This document shows positions 33,294 to 40,403 of a DNA stretch of 45,384 nucleotides, in pieces; positions within the stretch are counted from its first letter, which is position 1; each line of letters starts with the position of its first letter. The translations under genes and the position numbers were made by a program. The notes beneath the pieces are model-generated. The model was not told the origin of the DNA. It worked only from the letters and a program-made list of their open reading frames with translations, and did no database searches. The DNA comes from Betaproteobacteria bacterium (lineage in GTDB: Bacteria; Bdellovibrionota_B; Oligoflexia; Silvanigrellales; Silvanigrellaceae). Where the stretch lies: positions 1 to 45,384 of the forward strand of contig VGHE01000016.1 of the NCBI GenBank assembly GCA_016868315.1, read 5' to 3'.

Positions 33294-33356
33294 CTTTTTT
33301 TTGTCTGTGACAAAGCTGAAAAGGATTGGACATTCGGTCACTTCTGTTTAAGTTGA

Positions 33357-33396
33357 CCCCGGAGAGCGTGGCTCCCCGGGGCTTCGTTTGTTTTTT
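33357..33396 (+). terminator. Intrinsic terminator after exbD
   Basis: The hairpin at 33357-33381 pairs CCCCGG with CCGGGG and GAGC with GCTC around a GTG loop, with a single A/C mismatch. A T-rich run (GTTTGTTTTTT) follows at once. It would end the operon that includes exbBD. The T-run stops about 40 bases before the likely gshA start, so gshA needs its own promoter or read-through. Confidence 0.85.
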
Positions 33397-33438
33397 GAGA
33401 CAAACTGTCGATACCCCAAGGGCGGCAAAGGAGGGATT

Positions 33439-34884
33439 GTGGTCGGTAAAATCAGAGCGAGCGAGGAGGTTGCCTTGGATAAACCGAAGGGAAACGTCTG
33501 CGACGCGCTTTGGAAGCGTCCGATTCGCGGTGCACCCCAGCTTGCTGCCGTTTCAACGCGCTCTGGTTTCTCGCAGAGCTCGAAGGCGTCATTCTCTGCT
33601 CCAGTGGGCATCGAAATGGAAATGTTTGCGTATGACGCTCAAACTTTTGTCCCGCTCGGGTTGCCAGGTTCGGTGTTTCATCCAAGTGAGTTGTTGAAAC
33701 GTGTTTCGGACCAAGTCGAGGGAGCCAAGTTAAAGGTCGACCCTGCGACGGGAGTTGTGGTTGGATTGTCGTTGCCCAACGGTGCGAATTTCAGCCTGGA
33801 ACCCGGAGGCCAGGTTGAATTTTCCTCTGCTCCTCAGAGTGATTCCTGCGCGCTGGTCGAGGACGTGCTTTTTGGTTTGAAAGCACTCGAGCAGGCTGCA
33901 GATGGCGAAGTTGTTTTTCTGAGTCACGGCACCAATCCCATTGCTCCTGCAGACATGCCGCTGTTGGTACCCAAAGAGCGTTATCAGATTTTGCGTCGTT
34001 ACTTTATCAGCGAACCGGGTGGACGCGGAGCCGATATGATGGGACACACGGCGACCGTGCAGCCCAATATCGACATCACGGGCGACGACGCGGATTGGGA
34101 AGATGCCGTTCGTCTGACCTTTGCGCTGACTCCAGCAATCCAAGCATTGACTCGGAATTCATTCTACTTCGCTGGGCATCGCTCGCGTTATTCCTCTGAA
34201 CGGCAACGCATTTGGCAATGTACCGACAAAACCCGTTCTGGAATTCCTGAGGGAATTACCCGCGCTCAAGATGTCGCTTGTCACTATGCAACGTGGGCAC
34301 GGAAAGCCAATGTTTTCTTGGTACGTGGTCTGCCTGTGGATGAGCAACCGCTGCACGGTGAACTCGATTTTGAGCAGTACTTAAACAATGGATACAAGGG
34401 CGTCATGCCATCGTTGCAGGACTGGGAGCTTCATTTGGCAACCCTCTTCCCCGAGTTGCGGTTGCGCGGATTTTTGGAGATTCGTAATCTTGATGCTCAA
34501 CCCTTTGAGCATCTGCTTGCAGGAGTTGCTCTCTGGAAAGGATTACTGCTCGATCCAACCGCGCGAGCCGAGGCCTGGAGCTTATTGTGTACCCAGGAAT
34601 TACCTCAACGGGTCGAGGCCACACTGGGGCGTGAACTCATTACTTTGGCGACCGAAGCTATGCGTCGGATGGGAGATACGGTTTCTGTTGCTGCACTTGA
34701 AGCTGCTGCACAGTGGTGGCTTAAGCCAGTTGAATCTCGATTTTTGCCTGAGCAACCGCTCGAGTTTGTGAAAGCAAATGCGACTGCGCATCCATCTGAG
34801 CTTTTTGTTTCTTCGCTGGTTCGTGCTGGCTTAAGGTGGGATCGCTCTCGGGGGCATCCTGGGTGGGGTAGGAATAAAAGGTAA
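33439..34884 (+). CDS. gshA: Glutamate-cysteine ligase, plant/alphaproteobacterial type
   Basis: Makes gamma-glutamylcysteine, the first step of glutathione synthesis. The 481-residue protein matches the plant-type GCS2 family, not the E. coli type. Motifs: VGIEMEMFAYD, NFSLEPGGQVEFSSAP, MMGHTATVQPNIDI, SRYSSERQRIW and a GYKGVMPSLQDWELHL / PELRLRGFLEIRNLD pair. GTG at 33439 follows AAGGAGG. A TTG at 33475 with GAGGAGG in front is a second possibility. No glutathione synthetase gene (gshB) is in the window. The 3' end may overlap the end of a structured RNA on the other strand. Confidence 0.92.
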   Translation: MVGKIRASEEVALDKPKGNVCDALWKRPIRGAPQLAAVSTRSGFSQSSKASFSAPVGIEMEMFAYDAQTFVPLGLPGSVFHPSELLKRVSDQVEGAKLKVDPATGVVVGLSLPNGANFSLEPGGQVEFSSAPQSDSCALVEDVLFGLKALEQAADGEVVFLSHGTNPIAPADMPLLVPKERYQILRRYFISEPGGRGADMMGHTATVQPNIDITGDDADWEDAVRLTFALTPAIQALTRNSFYFAGHRSRYSSERQRIWQCTDKTRSGIPEGITRAQDVACHYATWARKANVFLVRGLPVDEQPLHGELDFEQYLNNGYKGVMPSLQDWELHLATLFPELRLRGFLEIRNLDAQPFEHLLAGVALWKGLLLDPTARAEAWSLLCTQELPQRVEATLGRELITLATEAMRRMGDTVSVAALEAAAQWWLKPVESRFLPEQPLEFVKANATAHPSELFVSSLVRAGLRWDRSRGHPGWGRNKR

Positions 34885-35050
34885 CCCCCGAGAGACTGGT
34901 GGGACTTGCTGACGAGACCTCCCCTGCAAGCTTCCTGACCTCTAGGTTTAGAAGCCCATAGGGTACGGCGTATTGGAAGAGCCACCCTGGCAAGCGCATT
35001 CGTCTTGCCAAAAGGGTTCCTGTGAGGGAGTCCCTTCGAGTTTCCCCTGA
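34872..35050 (-). ncRNA. Candidate structured RNA, possibly 6S-like
   Basis: This intergenic stretch has no good protein frame but can form nested stems. Outer pairs are GGTAAC (34880-34885) with GTTTCC (35040-35045), and GGGACT (34911-34916) with AGTCCC (35029-35034). The inner hairpin is TGGCAAG (34988-34994) with CTTGCCA (35004-35010). A small side hairpin is CTTGC/GCAAG (34915-34930). Read on the minus strand, the outer stem is followed by TTTTATT like an RNA 3' end, and GGGCTTCTAAACC falls where 6S RNA has its 3' bubble. Length near 180 nt fits 6S. Strand and identity are uncertain; RNase P, SRP and tmRNA signatures are absent. Confidence 0.3.
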
Positions 35051-35137
35051 GCACGTCACGTGCCACCATCAATTCACTGAAATGATTCTTTAAAATCTGC
35101 GATTTGAGTGTCTACAAATTCGACAGCGCGTTGCAAT

Positions 35138-35665
35138 TTATGGGCTGCGCTCGTTGATCTGCAGAATCAATCGTTCCACCAGGGTTTCGAAAAGCCGAGT
35201 GCCGACAAAGGTTTGTTTGGTTTTTTGATCGCGAACGGTGTCTGTTTCCAAAACCAGATAAGCTGCGAGAGGATTCGGGCGGCGCACAAACACCACCTGA
35301 CTCGTGACGTCACCGCTCCAGCGGCGCTGGATAGGGCGCGCTTCAGTCGCGGAAAACAGCATGAGTGTGTCAGTTTCTTCACCAGGTTCCAGCAAAAGTC
35401 CCGGGTGTCCTGGGATACGAAGATAAAGATATGGGCTTTTTCCAAGAACTCCGTATTCATCCTCGAGAATCACATCGCCGCTCAAACACTTCACACCCTC
35501 GAGCGGATTTCCGTTTTTAAATTCATCGAGCGCAGCGATGTCTCTGAGAAAAGCTTCAAATTGAAGTTTGAGATTAGCAATAATTTTGTGCGCAGGAGCA
35601 TCCTGTTCAAGACGCTCCGCACTGAAATGCTTACTCTTCGCCTTTAAGAGTTTCATCAAATCCAT
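35138..35665 (-). CDS. Unknown 175-residue protein coupled to a DUF4301-like gene
   Basis: Probably cytoplasmic; no signal peptide or membrane segment. ATG at 35665 follows AGGA at seven bases and overlaps the end of the upstream gene by 35 bases, so the two are almost certainly co-translated. The N-terminus is a Lys-rich helix (MKLLKAKSKHFSAERLEQ). The centre has beta-like stretches (SPYLYLRIPGHPGLLLEPGEE; SQVVFVRRPNPLAAYLVLE). I recognise no family. The genetic link suggests it acts with the DUF4301-like protein. Confidence 0.7.
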   Translation of the reverse strand: MDLMKLLKAKSKHFSAERLEQDAPAHKIIANLKLQFEAFLRDIAALDEFKNGNPLEGVKCLSGDVILEDEYGVLGKSPYLYLRIPGHPGLLLEPGEETDTLMLFSATEARPIQRRWSGDVTSQVVFVRRPNPLAAYLVLETDTVRDQKTKQTFVGTRLFETLVERLILQINERSP

Positions 35666-37868
35666 AGGAACGTCTGTCCTGTCCCAAGCTGTCGAGCAGC
35701 GTTTTGTGTGGCTTGAACAATGTGCGCGGCACTTCTACAAACAACACATTTGTGCGCGCCGAATTTCCAATCAATTCGTAGAGCACAGTCTCATGGTAGC
35801 AAACTTTGCGACCCCTGAATTCTTTGCGCGCGAGTAGCCAAAAATGCTCGTCAAAAAGCTGACCAGGCTGAACAATTCTGCCGGAGCGCGGGTTCTGTGT
35901 ATGACTGCGTTGGTGTGTTCTGAGTTCGAAAAACACGAGCACCGGGTTGAAGTGTGTCGCGCGGCCTTTGTTGCCAAAATATTCTTGAGCATCTTCCTTT
36001 GATGCGTGGGGCATTTCGAGACAAATCTTAACGTGTGTTCCGTCGGGAAGCTGCGCAAACACGGGGCCACCACCCACATCACCAATCTCTTTGCGCACCA
36101 CTCCAAAGACACTCAAAGGTCGCGCAAGTTGTTGCTGGAGCCAGTCCCATTTCGCAAAAGTGCTAAGATTGTCGGGCAGGGGCTGCCAGTGGAAAAGATT
36201 TCCAAGAACCTGCTGAATGTTCTCTACAGTTAGTCCGAGGTTATGCGCCTCTTGAATGAGAGAGCTCGGCATCAACTGTCCTTGCGCGGTGCTTGGGATG
36301 AGTTGAGTCAGGAACTGAATAGCGACAACAGCATCGTGATTCTTGAGGCGATCGTTGTTGTTTGAACTGCGGCAGTGCGGCAAGAAATCCTCAACCTCGG
36401 CACGCAGAAATTCAAGTGTGTCTCGCAAAAGTCTGAACGTTTCCGCCACACCGCTCAGTTCTTGTTGACGCTCAGCCTGCGTCCCAATCACATTGTCGAT
36501 ATTGCGGACGTGCAAGCATTCTATGTTCGGCCATTGTGCCGCAATGTCGGGAAATAGGTTCAATAGTTCGCCATGCCCCGCAGCCACCGAGCTGTACGTA
36601 TTTTCTTCGTTGATGACGGGCGTCCCGTTCTCATTGAAACGCAGGGTGCACAATTCTAAACCTTGTTCGAGCACGGTGGTGTCGCTCGCAGTGCGGTGCG
36701 TTGTTGGGCGAAGCCAGTTGGGTGCGAAGGAGGTTCCCGATAGGTCGAAAACGTTTTGAGCCTGGCGAATGAGTTTTTCTCGGCCATGCTCAATTTCATC
36801 CTTGAATTGCCCTGTCTGCTGAAAGGGCGCAACATAGACACTCACTGCACTAGGAAGCAGAGATATTTGCTCCACCAGCTTGAGAAATAGAAAGGAATCA
36901 CCCTCGGCGGTTGTTGGTACAAGTGCTTTGGGGTGGCCTGAAAATTTCTCAATCAACACATGTGCAGCCGCAAAACATCGAAGTGCAAGACGCTCCTTTT
37001 CCGTGAGCTCGCGCCGCAGGCGCTTGCCTTGGTTTCGTGCTTCGCTGGGAGGTTGGCTTTGAAGTGCTTCGAGCCAGTGCATTTCTTTAGCGCTGCTACG
37101 TGGTGTGTGCGACGCACTTCGGCGGCCAAACAGACCCGCATCCCAGTGGATACGCCAATGATTACTTTCCGGAGCAGCGTCGCGCTGATTTTTTTCAGAA
37201 ACGTTTGAATTGTCTGTACCGAATTGAACTTCAACTTCACGCCCATCAGTAAAATAGAGCTCGAGCGCATTCGCCATTGCGTTGAAATCTTCGCAGACCT
37301 CGGTTTTCTCCCAGTCCATGAGCAACTGAGGGATTACCTTGATGTCTGCAGGCAAGGGGAGTGCAGCAAGCACAGACAACGAATCGAGCCGCTTCGAGCG
37401 GTGCGCGGTCAGTTCCCCCTGCCCAGACTTTTCTGCGATCCTTTTACAGAATTCGTGCAGTTCGGGCACTTGGGTATGGACGTCTTGCAGGAAGCGTTGC
37501 AGTGAGGCCATGAATCGAGATGCAGCACCTGCCGCTGGGATAAATGTCCCGAGATGCTGGCGACACCAATATTGGAAGGCCGCTCTGCGCGCACGGCGCT
37601 GAGCATTGGTCAGGCGCTCTCCCTCTGCAAAACGAACGAGAGTCTTCCATGGGATCACTCCACCGTTGCTGGTCGTACAGGCTCCAACAATGGGAAGGGT
37701 TGTTTCGCGACCTGAGGTAATGACACCCAGGATGCGCTCTTGGTGCAGCTGGACGCGGTCGTAGTTGAGCCCGGCTCGAATCACCTGCTCGCGGTTGAGT
37801 TCTCCGGTTGTCATAGCCCCAGCATCACCGCACAGACCGTTCACACGCATGCTTCCTAAATGCCACAT
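35631..37868 (-). CDS. DUF4301-like protein with nucleotidyltransferase-type features
   Basis: A 745-residue protein. ATG at 37868 follows AGGAG at seven bases; the frame is open further upstream opposite rlmN but that part looks non-coding. Features that recall DUF4301 proteins are FIPAAGAASRFM (a nucleotidyltransferase-like first loop), SGHPKALVPTT (compare the family LPKGLLPFH), a GHGELL segment, HVRNIDNVIG, VRKEIGDVGGGPVF, HFNPVLVF and NVLFVEVPRTLFKPHKTL. Members are usually about 500 residues, so this one carries about 200 extra, mainly at the N-terminus. Biochemical role unknown; sugar-nucleotide chemistry is only an inference from the first loop. Confidence 0.75.
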   Translation of the reverse strand: MWHLGSMRVNGLCGDAGAMTTGELNREQVIRAGLNYDRVQLHQERILGVITSGRETTLPIVGACTTSNGGVIPWKTLVRFAEGERLTNAQRRARRAAFQYWCRQHLGTFIPAAGAASRFMASLQRFLQDVHTQVPELHEFCKRIAEKSGQGELTAHRSKRLDSLSVLAALPLPADIKVIPQLLMDWEKTEVCEDFNAMANALELYFTDGREVEVQFGTDNSNVSEKNQRDAAPESNHWRIHWDAGLFGRRSASHTPRSSAKEMHWLEALQSQPPSEARNQGKRLRRELTEKERLALRCFAAAHVLIEKFSGHPKALVPTTAEGDSFLFLKLVEQISLLPSAVSVYVAPFQQTGQFKDEIEHGREKLIRQAQNVFDLSGTSFAPNWLRPTTHRTASDTTVLEQGLELCTLRFNENGTPVINEENTYSSVAAGHGELLNLFPDIAAQWPNIECLHVRNIDNVIGTQAERQQELSGVAETFRLLRDTLEFLRAEVEDFLPHCRSSNNNDRLKNHDAVVAIQFLTQLIPSTAQGQLMPSSLIQEAHNLGLTVENIQQVLGNLFHWQPLPDNLSTFAKWDWLQQQLARPLSVFGVVRKEIGDVGGGPVFAQLPDGTHVKICLEMPHASKEDAQEYFGNKGRATHFNPVLVFFELRTHQRSHTQNPRSGRIVQPGQLFDEHFWLLARKEFRGRKVCYHETVLYELIGNSARTNVLFVEVPRTLFKPHKTLLDSLGQDRRSYGFDETLKGEE

Positions 37869-38030
37869 GAAACAGCTCCTTGAATTTCTTTTGGGCAACT
37901 TTACCTTCCGTCGGGTCGCTTCGCCAGGGCAGCACCCTCCCTTTCGAAAGGATATGAATGTCAAAGAATCAAAGAGTTGCTTGACCCCAGGGGGCTTTGC
38001 TGAATAAGGCGTTAACGGTGGAGGCAAGCC

Positions 38031-39128
38031 ATGCCGGCGCATATCCTTGGAATAACCAGAGAAAATCTGGAAAGCTTCGTTGTACTCGGTAGCGGCGTGA
38101 AGAGCGCTGGGCACCGCGCGGCGCGCCTGTTTGAGGGTGTGTACGGCCGAACGGGGCAACCCGCCTGGCCCCCGGTCTTCCCCGTTGAGGTGCATCAAGC
38201 GTCTCTTGAGCGTTTGCGTAAGTCCTTCGATTTTCAACTTCCGCTCCGAGTCACTCGTTTCGAGAACAGTGCGATGGATGGCTCAAGCAAGTTGGTTATG
38301 AGCCTCGCCGATGGACTTGAGATTGAAACCGTTTTGATTCCCGAACGTGGGCGTTTGACACAGTGTCTTTCGACTCAAGTCGGGTGCGCACAGGGTTGTC
38401 GTTTTTGCCAGACCGGACGCATGGGGCTCATCCGCAGTCTCTCGACAGCCGAAATCGTCGGTCAGGTCGTGGCAGCTGAGCAATGGCGGCGCGAGCAAGG
38501 TGGAGCGCTTGCGGAGTATTCACGCATCAGCAACTTAGTCTTCATGGGCATGGGTGAGCCGCTCGACAATCTCGACAACGTTCTTGAAGCAATTTCTATA
38601 TTCACCGATTTGAAAGGCCTGAGCTTCAGTCACAACAAGATTACAGTTAGCTCTGTGGGTCTTCTACCGCAGCTCAATCGATTTTTGTCTGAATCTAATG
38701 CTTGTTTGGCGTTGAGTTTGCATTCGCCTTTCGATGCAGAACGCTCGAAAGTTATGCCAGTCAACAAGGCTCATCCTATTGGTCAGGTCATTCAAACTCT
38801 GCGTGAATTTGCACTTCGCTACAAACGTCCTTACATGATTCAGTACACGTTGCTGAACAATGTGAACGACTCACGAGAGCACGCAGAAGCCCTAGCTGCA
38901 CTTCTCAGGGGGCTCGACGTTAAAATCAATCTCATTCCATTAAATGAGCATGAGGGAGCAGCTTTTCGTCGCCCCGAATTGGCTCGTATTTGGTCTTTTC
39001 GCGATGTTCTCAAAAGTGAAGGACACGTGGTAACCGTTCGGCTTTCTAAGGGTCGAGACATTGCCGCAGCATGTGGTCAACTCATCAAGAACACCAAACC
39101 AAACGCAAAAGTTGAGTCTGAAGCTTGA
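38031..39128 (+). CDS. rlmN: Radical SAM methyltransferase RlmN (23S rRNA A2503)
   Basis: Adds the C2 methyl group to A2503 of 23S rRNA, and to A37 of some tRNAs. The 365-residue protein shows the radical-SAM cluster motif C119-x3-C123-x2-C126 (CAQGCRFC), the NLVFMGMGEPLDNLDNV segment, VSSVGLLPQL and LSLHSPFDAERSKVMPVN. C348 in AAACGQL is the cysteine expected to carry the methyl group. GGAGG lies before the ATG. Cfr-like resistance proteins share this architecture, but the length and motifs fit housekeeping RlmN. Divergent from the DUF4301-like gene and exactly abutting the next, convergent gene. Confidence 0.94.
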   Translation: MPAHILGITRENLESFVVLGSGVKSAGHRAARLFEGVYGRTGQPAWPPVFPVEVHQASLERLRKSFDFQLPLRVTRFENSAMDGSSKLVMSLADGLEIETVLIPERGRLTQCLSTQVGCAQGCRFCQTGRMGLIRSLSTAEIVGQVVAAEQWRREQGGALAEYSRISNLVFMGMGEPLDNLDNVLEAISIFTDLKGLSFSHNKITVSSVGLLPQLNRFLSESNACLALSLHSPFDAERSKVMPVNKAHPIGQVIQTLREFALRYKRPYMIQYTLLNNVNDSREHAEALAALLRGLDVKINLIPLNEHEGAAFRRPELARIWSFRDVLKSEGHVVTVRLSKGRDIAAACGQLIKNTKPNAKVESEA

Positions 39129-39860
39129 TTACCGCGCAACCCGTGCGGCCGTGGTGTTGCCAATTTTGTAATGCTTCTCGAGCTCCCAATAGCCCTCATG
39201 CCCAAGTTGCAGACTTTGCTCCGAAACACATTTTGGTGCTTTTGAGCGGGTGAACATCAGGACGTCTCCGTTGCCGGCACTGATGCGGTCAGAACCTGCT
39301 TTGGGGAGTTGAATGTGCATCAATTCAAGAAGCACATCGATCACTCCACCGTGAGCAACCCAGATACACACGGCCTGGTTTTGAATGCTCTGTGTTGCTT
39401 CACGCAAACTTTCGCCAACACGTCGCATTACATCCACACGCGATTCACCACCTTCGCCAGGATATCTTGTGTTGTAGGAGTCGGTGTCGAAGCCGCTCAT
39501 GTAGTTTGTCGCGATTTCCGGGTTTTTGAGAACGAATTCTGCGTAGGTGTTATTCTCCATCAGGCCGCAGTGAAACTCGCGCAATCGGGCGTCGAGATGA
39601 AAGCTATGTTCTATATGTGAAAGTGATTCGCGCACGATGGTTGCGGTTTGCTGTGTGCGCAGCAGGTCGCTGCAAACAAACTCAACCGAGCAGGTTTTGT
39701 CCTGGCTCGTCAAGTACTGGTCAAGAAGAGATTGAAGAACGAGACCAGCACGCCGCGCCTGATCGCGGCCTGTGTCATTCAAAGGAATATCTGCCTGACC
39801 TTGAAACCGGCGTTGTGCGTTGTAGTCGGTTTGTCCATGCCTGACGACGAACAGCTTCAC
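39129..39860 (-). CDS. Histidine phosphatase (phosphoglycerate mutase-like)
   Basis: Member of the RHG phosphatase branch. GTG at 39860 was chosen because GAGGG lies eight bases upstream and the protein then begins VKLFVVRHGQTDYN, as is normal for the family; an upstream ATG at 39911 would overlap the previous gene. Catalytic residues are R7-H8-G9, with SDLLRTQQTA, LREFHCGLMENNTY and VAHGGVID giving the second Arg, the acid and the second His. About 243 residues. The substrate cannot be told from sequence. The start is one base after the thioesterase stop, so the two are an operon. Confidence 0.88.
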   Translation of the reverse strand: MKLFVVRHGQTDYNAQRRFQGQADIPLNDTGRDQARRAGLVLQSLLDQYLTSQDKTCSVEFVCSDLLRTQQTATIVRESLSHIEHSFHLDARLREFHCGLMENNTYAEFVLKNPEIATNYMSGFDTDSYNTRYPGEGGESRVDVMRRVGESLREATQSIQNQAVCIWVAHGGVIDVLLELMHIQLPKAGSDRISAGNGDVLMFTRSKAPKCVSEQSLQLGHEGYWELEKHYKIGNTTAARVAR

Positions 39861-39861
39861 T

Positions 39862-40323
39862 TTATTTGCCCTCGCCTGCGAAACCGTGTGGCTCTGGTCG
39901 ACCCTGGTCATCTATCGCAACAAAAACCAAGTCGCAGGCCACAATGAGCTTTGATTTGTCCTGGGCAGAGAAGATACGCGTCATGACCAGGCATTCAATT
40001 GTTATAGAGGTTCGTCCAATATTCTTGACGCGGCAGAGAAACTCGAGAACGTCGCGCCGATCGGCGGCCTCATTGAAGATCACTTCGGAGATTTTCTTCG
40101 TAACGATCTGCTTGCGTGAGAGCTGTGTCATGCAGAAGAGAGCGGCAATTTCATCAACCCATTCCATGAGACGGCCACCAAAAAGGCGATCTGCCGCATT
40201 TAAATCGCCCGGCATGATCAGGCGGAGACCCATGCTGGTATAACTCTCACCACCCACATCGACCTGGTGACCGGTTCCGTGGCTGTGTGGTGCTGATTTC
40301 GGGTTGGTTGATGGCTGATTCAT
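39862..40323 (-). CDS. Hotdog-fold acyl-CoA thioesterase
   Basis: A 153-residue protein of the YciA/Acot type that hydrolyses acyl-CoA thioesters. The hotdog helix is readable as DLNAADRLFGGRLMEWVDEIAA with Asn42 and Asp45 in the catalytic positions. RDVLEFLCRVKNIGRTSITI forms the central strands, and KLIVACDLVFVAID the last. About 25 residues of low-complexity N-terminus precede the domain. GAGG lies upstream of the ATG. Divergent from the Hsp70-like gene, with 80 bases between starts. Confidence 0.9.
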   Translation of the reverse strand: MNQPSTNPKSAPHSHGTGHQVDVGGESYTSMGLRLIMPGDLNAADRLFGGRLMEWVDEIAALFCMTQLSRKQIVTKKISEVIFNEAADRRDVLEFLCRVKNIGRTSITIECLVMTRIFSAQDKSKLIVACDLVFVAIDDQGRPEPHGFAGEGK

Positions 40324-40403
40324 TGTGTTCTGACCTCACGGCAGCTATACAGAGATTTGCGCAAACCGCCGAGAAGTCAAATCCCCGCAGGAGTGAAGCC
40401 TTC

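Noticed and set aside
34930-34960. GGTCAGGAAGC on the minus strand as a piece of SRP (4.5S) RNA
   Set aside because: The diagnostic SRP loop GTCCGGAAGGAAGCAGCC is not present.
34605-35072. Long minus-strand open frame across the end of gshA and the following gap
   Set aside because: It lies mostly opposite a well-supported gene, has no family resemblance, and its non-overlapping part coincides with the structured element.
37869-38237. Upstream extension of the DUF4301-like frame
   Set aside because: It would overlap rlmN on the other strand, is unlike the rest of the protein, and a strong ribosome-binding site supports the start at 37868.
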